Source of the DNA: Apostichopus japonicus
Taxonomy: Eukaryota > Echinodermata > Holothuroidea > Aspidochirotida > Stichopodidae
NCBI RefSeq assembly: GCF_037975245.1
Contig: NC_092574.1
Location: 15,077,713-15,141,712, forward strand
Length of the DNA stretch: 64,000 nucleotides
Direction: 5' to 3'
Shown here: positions 59,351 to 64,000 of the stretch, piece by piece
Position numbering within the stretch: the stretch's first letter is position 1
How the letters are laid out: each line of letters opens with the position of its first letter
The notes under the pieces: generated by a model
Database searches by the model: none
The model's input: the letters and a program-made list of their open reading frames with translations, nothing else
What the model was told of the DNA's origin: nothing
Program-made: the position numbers and the translations under genes

Positions 59351-60974
59351 ATGTATCATTCAATTATATCTTTGTTGTTGTTGATAATTTGTCTATATTT
59401 ATTCGATATCAACTTGGCGCAAACTATCTGTGGATCGGACTGTGCTTGTACTTGTGATGGCAATACCTTGGACTGTAGTAGCCTGGGATTGTCAAACTTA
59501 ACCGTCTGTGGACCATTTGAGGACTTCGAAGTGGTAAACTTTACCAACAACGATATAACTGAGTTAACTACAACTTTATGTGGATGCATCCATGACTAGT
59601 CAAAATCAAATAAATTCAGTAGCAGTTTCGGTTCGGCGTTGTCGATCGTCATGTGAAACTTACCTATTAAATCTCTCACATAACGCACTTCAATATTCAT
59701 CTAAACGTGCACTTATTGTGGATTATGATCGTATCAGGGTGGAACGTTTACTAGTAATAGATCTGTCGTTTAATAACATGGAATATTTAGAGCATGGATT
59801 CATTTCTTTAAATAACATTCGCACCATACGATCCCAAGTAACTTTAGCAATTGACTTGTCCTTTAACAAGTTATTATTTGTTCATCCAAGTGCTGTCCTT
59901 ATCGATTTTTCGTTTGATGAATTGCATCTTGTGTTAAATAACAATAATCTTAGTAATTTCAATGTCTCTTCATTTCTTGATAATGTCGGAAACGTTTATG
60001 ATTATTACGTCATCAATCTTTAAAACAACAACATTTCTGGATTTCATGAAGAGGATATCGAATATGTTTTCCATGATGATGTTAACCTCATCCTAGATGG
60101 AAACCCTTGGAATTGTGATTGTAGTCAGAGATATGTAAGCTTAACCACATCTCGTCTTCGAAGATTCTTAAAGGATGGTATCTCAATGGAACCGATTTGC
60201 GAGGTTCCGGAGTTTGTGAATGGACGTTCCCTATTATCACTTTCCGAGAACGAACTTGTCTGTGAACCAAGGCTTAACCAAAATATTAACCTAAACGAAC
60301 GAGTCAATGCTGGGGACACACTGCAGTTAACCTGTCCTGTAATTGGCGCAGACCCACCGATCGCGAATGTTGATTGGCAGATTCCTTCAGGAAGTCCCGC
60401 CCAAGGAGAGGAGACGTCATCAATCCATGTTCGGACCTGTCTCAATTGTTCGCTGGTAATCAACAACATACAGAAAGTCTTGGAAGGTGCCTACCAATGC
60501 ACTGTTTCGAACGGGCAAAGTTTAACCATCGTGCAGACGGTAATGGTAGATGAAGTCATGACATCGGTAACTGAGGGCTGCAAAACACTGATCTGTACAG
60601 ATCAGTGCTGCAAAACGACTTCGTTAAACGAGTCACGTGACCCTATCTTAGCACCCAAACGCCCTCTATTAATTGTTGTTATATTTCTTTCTGTTATTCT
60701 GGTCATTGTCGTTGTTTGTCTTGTAGTTGTTTGTTATAAACTATACAAAACAAAAGAGAATGATATCCCGCTGCCACAGAAGGGTAAGAATGAAACCTCC
60801 CAAAATGCACCTGGTTTACCAAGATATGACGTCAGTGTGGAAAACAAGGCCTTTGATGACGACAAACAAGAGGATGGGTACATGAAACCAAAAAGTTCAA
60901 AGACTAATGAAACGAAAGAAACTGAAGATATTTATGAACTCGATGAAATTAACGGTGCTGTATACGTTAATTAA
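59351..60974 (+). pseudogene. Intronless LRR-Ig-transmembrane receptor gene with frameshift and stop
   Basis: One continuous coding region without introns. Signal peptide: MYHSIISLLLLIICLYLFDI at 59351. A Cys cluster follows (CGSDCACTCDGNTLDC, an LRRNT-like cap). Leucine-rich repeats run to about 60110 (LLNLSHNALQ, LLVIDLSFNNMEYL, LAIDLSFNKL, LVLNNNNLSNF), then an LRRCT start (GNPWNCDCS). An Ig domain follows (QLTCPV..., VDWQIPSG, then GAYQCTVSNG). Then come a membrane segment (about 60658-60740, VVIFLSVILVIVVVCLVVVC) and a cytoplasmic tail with Tyr motifs GYMKP, IYELDEI and a terminal VYVN (a pYxN motif of the Grb2-SH2 type). The reading frame shifts between about 59560 and 59620, and a TAA interrupts it at 60021-60023. 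Everything after that is open to 60974. It is either a recent pseudogene or a null allele of a receptor likely involved in adhesion or immunity. A 22-bp palindromic insertion lies in the juxtamembrane part. Confidence 0.8.
60586..60607. mobile_element. Ultra-short palindromic insertion, 22 bp, inside the receptor coding region
   Basis: Arm CACTGATCTGT and its perfect reverse complement, with no loop. The 8-bp direct repeat CTGCAAAA lies at 60578-60585 and 60608-60615. Element plus duplication adds 30 bp, exactly ten codons, so the frame is kept. The duplicated target encodes a repeated Cys-Lys-Thr. Compared with the 38-bp copy it lacks the central 16 bp. Confidence 0.85.
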
Positions 60975-60999
60975 TGACAACAAATCACTTAAAACTAAA

Positions 61000-61899
61000 C
61001 AATTAAATAATTTCTGTACAGAATAAAGAATAATAAAGACATTTGTGTTCTATAGCGGTATCCTGCTCGGTTCGGTAAATTTTCAAACATACCATCTTTG
61101 AACAGCTATTGAGTCATAAACTATATTAAATAAACTGACCCAAGTTGTCTCAAAACATGATATGTTTTTAGTAAAGCGTTTGTCAAATACGGTAGATTGC
61201 AAATGATGGCGTATAACTTTTCTTTAGGAACTTAAGGAACATTTCAATTCAATCAGTCTGAAGTCAAGATGGCTGAATGTTCATCAAAGCAAGTATTAAA
61301 ACAAACAAGATTAATTGTGTGATAACACGGTTGGTCTTATTCATCATTTACTTCTGTTTTTGAAAGAACCTCGTTCTTCTAATGCTAGCTGTTAATCATT
61401 CAAGGTAGACTTTTCAAACTTTCATTGGAATAATAGTCAACAATGGCTGCTTGATAATCAGACGCTTTTCATAATTACTTTTCTGGTCTGAAAGAATCCG
61501 TTTCTTCTCAAATGTATTCATTAACTAGGTAGTTTGATTCTTAATATAAAATGAATTAGACTGAATTTTGACTTAAACTTTAATCTATCAACAAAATATA
61601 CGAGTCTATATCGTAAAAGGTTTATTATCATAGCTTTTTGCCCGATAGAGTGACGATATCTTATAGCCATTTTATGTTTCACTTTCTTTGTTTTTACGCT
61701 TAGTTTCTAATTCCAATTCTTCTTGAGCATACATTCAGTTTCCTGTCTTTAAAGGGCTTTGTTTATCCAAGATTCGTTAACTCTATGACGAAGTTATTTT
61801 GTTCTATTAATAGTGTATGTCTACATCACAATCATGCGCGCATCACGATATCTACTAGAAATGAAGATACCTGTTTAGTAAGTGTAAAGGAGGATATTA
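61000..61899. other. Downstream region of the receptor gene
   Basis: Two AATAAAG/AATAAAGAC polyadenylation-like signals lie at about 61021-61038, 45 to 65 bases after the receptor stop codon, consistent with its 3' end. Beyond that, AT-rich DNA without recognisable features runs to the transposon at 61908. Confidence 0.5.
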
Positions 61900-61907
61900 C
61901 CTTGTGA

Positions 61908-63204
61908 CATGGGCGGGATTACGGGGGGGGGGGGGGGCAAGAGGGGGCATTTGCCCCACTTTTTCCAGGACCTTAGTTTTTTTTTGTCGTTTTTGCAGAC
62001 AAATGTGCACAACCCTAATCGAAATTATTCCCCCACAACAGCTCTATCAAAATAGGCCTATTTGATTCGAATCTAAGTCGAATTTGTGATTAACATAGTA
62101 GCATGAAGCATGCAGAATAACTGGAGCTAGAGCTAGCACATGGTTCGCAGCACAGGTTACGAATCCGGAGCTAACAAACTAGCGATTCAATTCTGCATGT
62201 GATGAATCCGCGGCATGTGCTACATCCTAGCTTCAGGAATTGATTTGAGATTGAGATTTGAATTGAGAAACGATTTACGAAAGCCAAATTTGCATATTGG
62301 GTATATCAATAATTAAATTCAATATACTGACACATGACACCCCTCCCCCCGTGTAATTCAACAATATGCAATGGCAATGCAGTTTCTTTACTGCTCGAAA
62401 TCCTTGAATGATGCATGCAAATCGAATAATGTAAATTACAAATTGGCACTAACACAGTAACACATTAAATACATTGTTACAGTATACAGCACTCGGCAGT
62501 TTCGGTAGGGCCGATAAAATAATGTGCGGCTTTGAGTTCCGTTTTCGGATCTATTCTCGATGATGAATGAAACACTTACGTTTGGTTTTGCATAAAAGTG
62601 GGGTGGGGGGGTGAAGGTATGTTCAGCCCCCAATATTTGCCAAGTGCTCCAAGAAGTGGGGGCCGCGGGGAGAATTTCGAAGTGGGTGCTGAACATATTC
62701 TTGATCGGTAGAATGCACAATATACTAATAATTTTAGGGGGAAAGAACTGTCTAGATGTGATTTATTGTTACCAGAGGTGTTATATTTGCTGATCTAGGA
62801 TTTCCCTTTTGCTTAAATTTCGACGCTCCTTGCCAACCGATGATGGCGCTCCGCTTAGATAGTGACGTATATCAAAATTTGTACATCACCATCTGACCAT
62901 ACGTTATACTATCAATCCTCTTCAAATTTTTAAATGATAATTAACTATCTAGATACAATTGCAGACATGAGATCCATATTTTAAGGATGGGTACATGCCA
63001 CTGATCTGTACACTAACGTTAGTGTACAGATCAGTGGTGCATGCAGCTTAGAGCACTCGGGAAGTGCAGTTTCCGGCCATATGGAGGGTTTGTAAAGCCA
63101 AAAAATTTCTTGTACGCTCCGCGCCAACCGATGGTGGCGCTCCGCTTAGATAGTCTTGATGGCAGGTTTGTCCCCCCACTTTCACAACTCAAATCCCGCC
63201 CCTG
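61908..63204. mobile_element. hAT-like non-autonomous DNA transposon, 1297 bp
   Basis: Left end CATGGGCGGGATT and right end AATCCCGCCCCTG are inverted repeats with one mismatch. A perfect 8-bp target duplication, CCTTGTGA, lies at 61900-61907 and 63205-63212. A G-run lies at 61924-61938. Two copies of the GCGGAGCG-rich block lie at about 62822-62864 and 63107-63153, near the right end. A 38-bp palindromic insertion is nested at 62999. No transposase frame is present. Confidence 0.88.
62999..63036. mobile_element. Ultra-short palindromic insertion, 38 bp, nested in the hAT-like element
   Basis: Arm CACTGATCTGTACACTAAC (19 bp) joined directly to its perfect reverse complement. The flanking 8-bp repeats are GTACATGC (62991-62998) and GTGCATGC (63037-63044), 7 of 8 identical. 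Confidence 0.83.
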
Positions 63205-63212
63205 CCTTGTGA

Positions 63213-64000
63213 GTTACCAAGTGGTTTCACGGCTGACCAACCTCGGGGTTTAAACTTGCTTTTTGATGAAGCGTTCTTTGTACCACTCACTAGGGCCACT
63301 GCAGGATCCTGAACTGTAAAAACATGATACTGAATCCTTGCGGGACTCGGTATAAACACCTCGTTACACAGCAAATATCGCTACAAAATAAGTCTTTAGT
63401 TAAACTAGGTTAAAATGGCTCTTTTCATAACTTTTTAAGTATAGTACTCAGAAAACTATCTATTATATCATTTTGAAGAATATGGTGTCCTCTTTACAAT
63501 GATGTGTCGTTATTTATTATGCGTGTGAACTAAACCCCGTATTTTCTAATCTGAGAAAGTAAAAACCACTTCGGAAAGCAGTGAACGTCTTTAAAACGTC
63601 CCTATCTCTCAATGCTTACATTGTGCTTGCTGGGAATGAAGTAAAGTTCGTTAACTCCTCTCTCTAGTGATATAAAATTCGACTTGATTGGTCAATATTA
63701 AGGCTCGTACTTTTCACCAGAAAATCAAAAGCATCGTAAGAAAGTTTTGAGGTCCTCCTTTACGTGGCTAATCTGAACACAGCACAGTGTGCAGTGCTCC
63801 ACTGCAATTTCGGAGAGGGAAACCGAAACGCTTCCTGTGCGTATACAACAGCGATTAATTCTCCGACAACGGGCCGTTTATAATTTCCATATGAAAACAG
63901 TTCATGTTTGCCTATCGCTTAGAGCATGAATTTTTGGTGGACTTTGGTAATATTATGTGCGGTTGGTATGATATATGTGTAGTATTAACTGCCAACTTGG
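63213..64000. other. Right edge of window, no feature seen
   Basis: No exon, repeat family or RNA gene was recognised. Short open frames lack domains and splice context. Confidence 0.4.

Noticed and set aside
60021-60023. Programmed stop readthrough or frameshift in the receptor gene
   Set aside because: No slippery site with a following structure or readthrough context was evident; simple mutation explains both breaks.
1-64000. CRISPR arrays, operons, prokaryotic promoters
   Set aside because: Exon-intron structure, SINEs and hAT elements show an animal nuclear genome; no spacer-type repeat array is present.

Overview
This is a stretch of an animal nuclear genome. Coding sequence sits in short exons (48 to 319 bp) with GT..AG introns that are AT-rich and full of repeats. 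Gene order, intron density and the protein sequences fit an invertebrate deuterostome. An echinoderm such as a sea cucumber is my best guess, but it is not proven from the sequence. There are no operons, Shine-Dalgarno sites or CRISPR arrays.

Layout. (1) 61-8136, + strand: 3' part of a kinesin gene, covering the end of the motor domain, a long coiled coil and an acidic Ser-rich tail. (2) 10948-16552, - strand: complete five-exon RPS3A, encoding 264 aa, with a TOP-like pyrimidine tract upstream and a possible small gene or element nested on the opposite strand of its largest intron. (3) 19021-28724, + strand: complete ten-exon aspartylglucosaminidase with a signal peptide, the catalytic Thr and an unusual hydrophobic C-terminal extension. 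(4) 28.7-38.9 kb: gene-poor DNA with a SINE, minisatellites, a MITE, a LINE fragment and a tandem array of tRNA-derived units. (5) 39018-39316, - strand: a lone exon for the C terminus of SRP68. Beyond it lie a LINE cut off before its reverse transcriptase and a 69-bp satellite holding duplicated pieces of an ABCC-type ABC transporter exon. (6) 48.5-54.5 kb: transposon-rich DNA with a decayed THAP domain. (7) 51087-55330, - strand: a small three-exon gene for 121 aa that I do not recognise, rebuilt from splice sites and phases. (8) 59351-60974, + strand: an apparently intronless LRR-Ig-transmembrane receptor gene with a tyrosine-motif tail, broken by one frameshift and one stop. (9) 61.9-63.2 kb: a 1.3-kb non-autonomous DNA transposon.

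The most unusual signal is a set of very short, fully palindromic insertions. Three related ones (39, 22 and 38 bp) at 48994, 60586 and 62999 consist only of inverted arms that begin CACTGATCTGT. They are flanked by 8-bp direct repeats (8/8, 8/8 and 7/8 matching). The 22-bp copy lies inside the receptor coding sequence and, with its target duplication, adds exactly ten codons in frame. A fourth, unrelated palindrome of 50 bp at 54613 has the same design. They look like transposons reduced to their inverted ends. Larger hAT-like elements with 8-bp target duplications lie at 18408, 27756 and 61908, and two of these share an internal GCGGAGCG-rich block that recurs five times in the window.

The genes appear to be independent housekeeping and receptor genes. 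No shared pathway is implied by their proximity.
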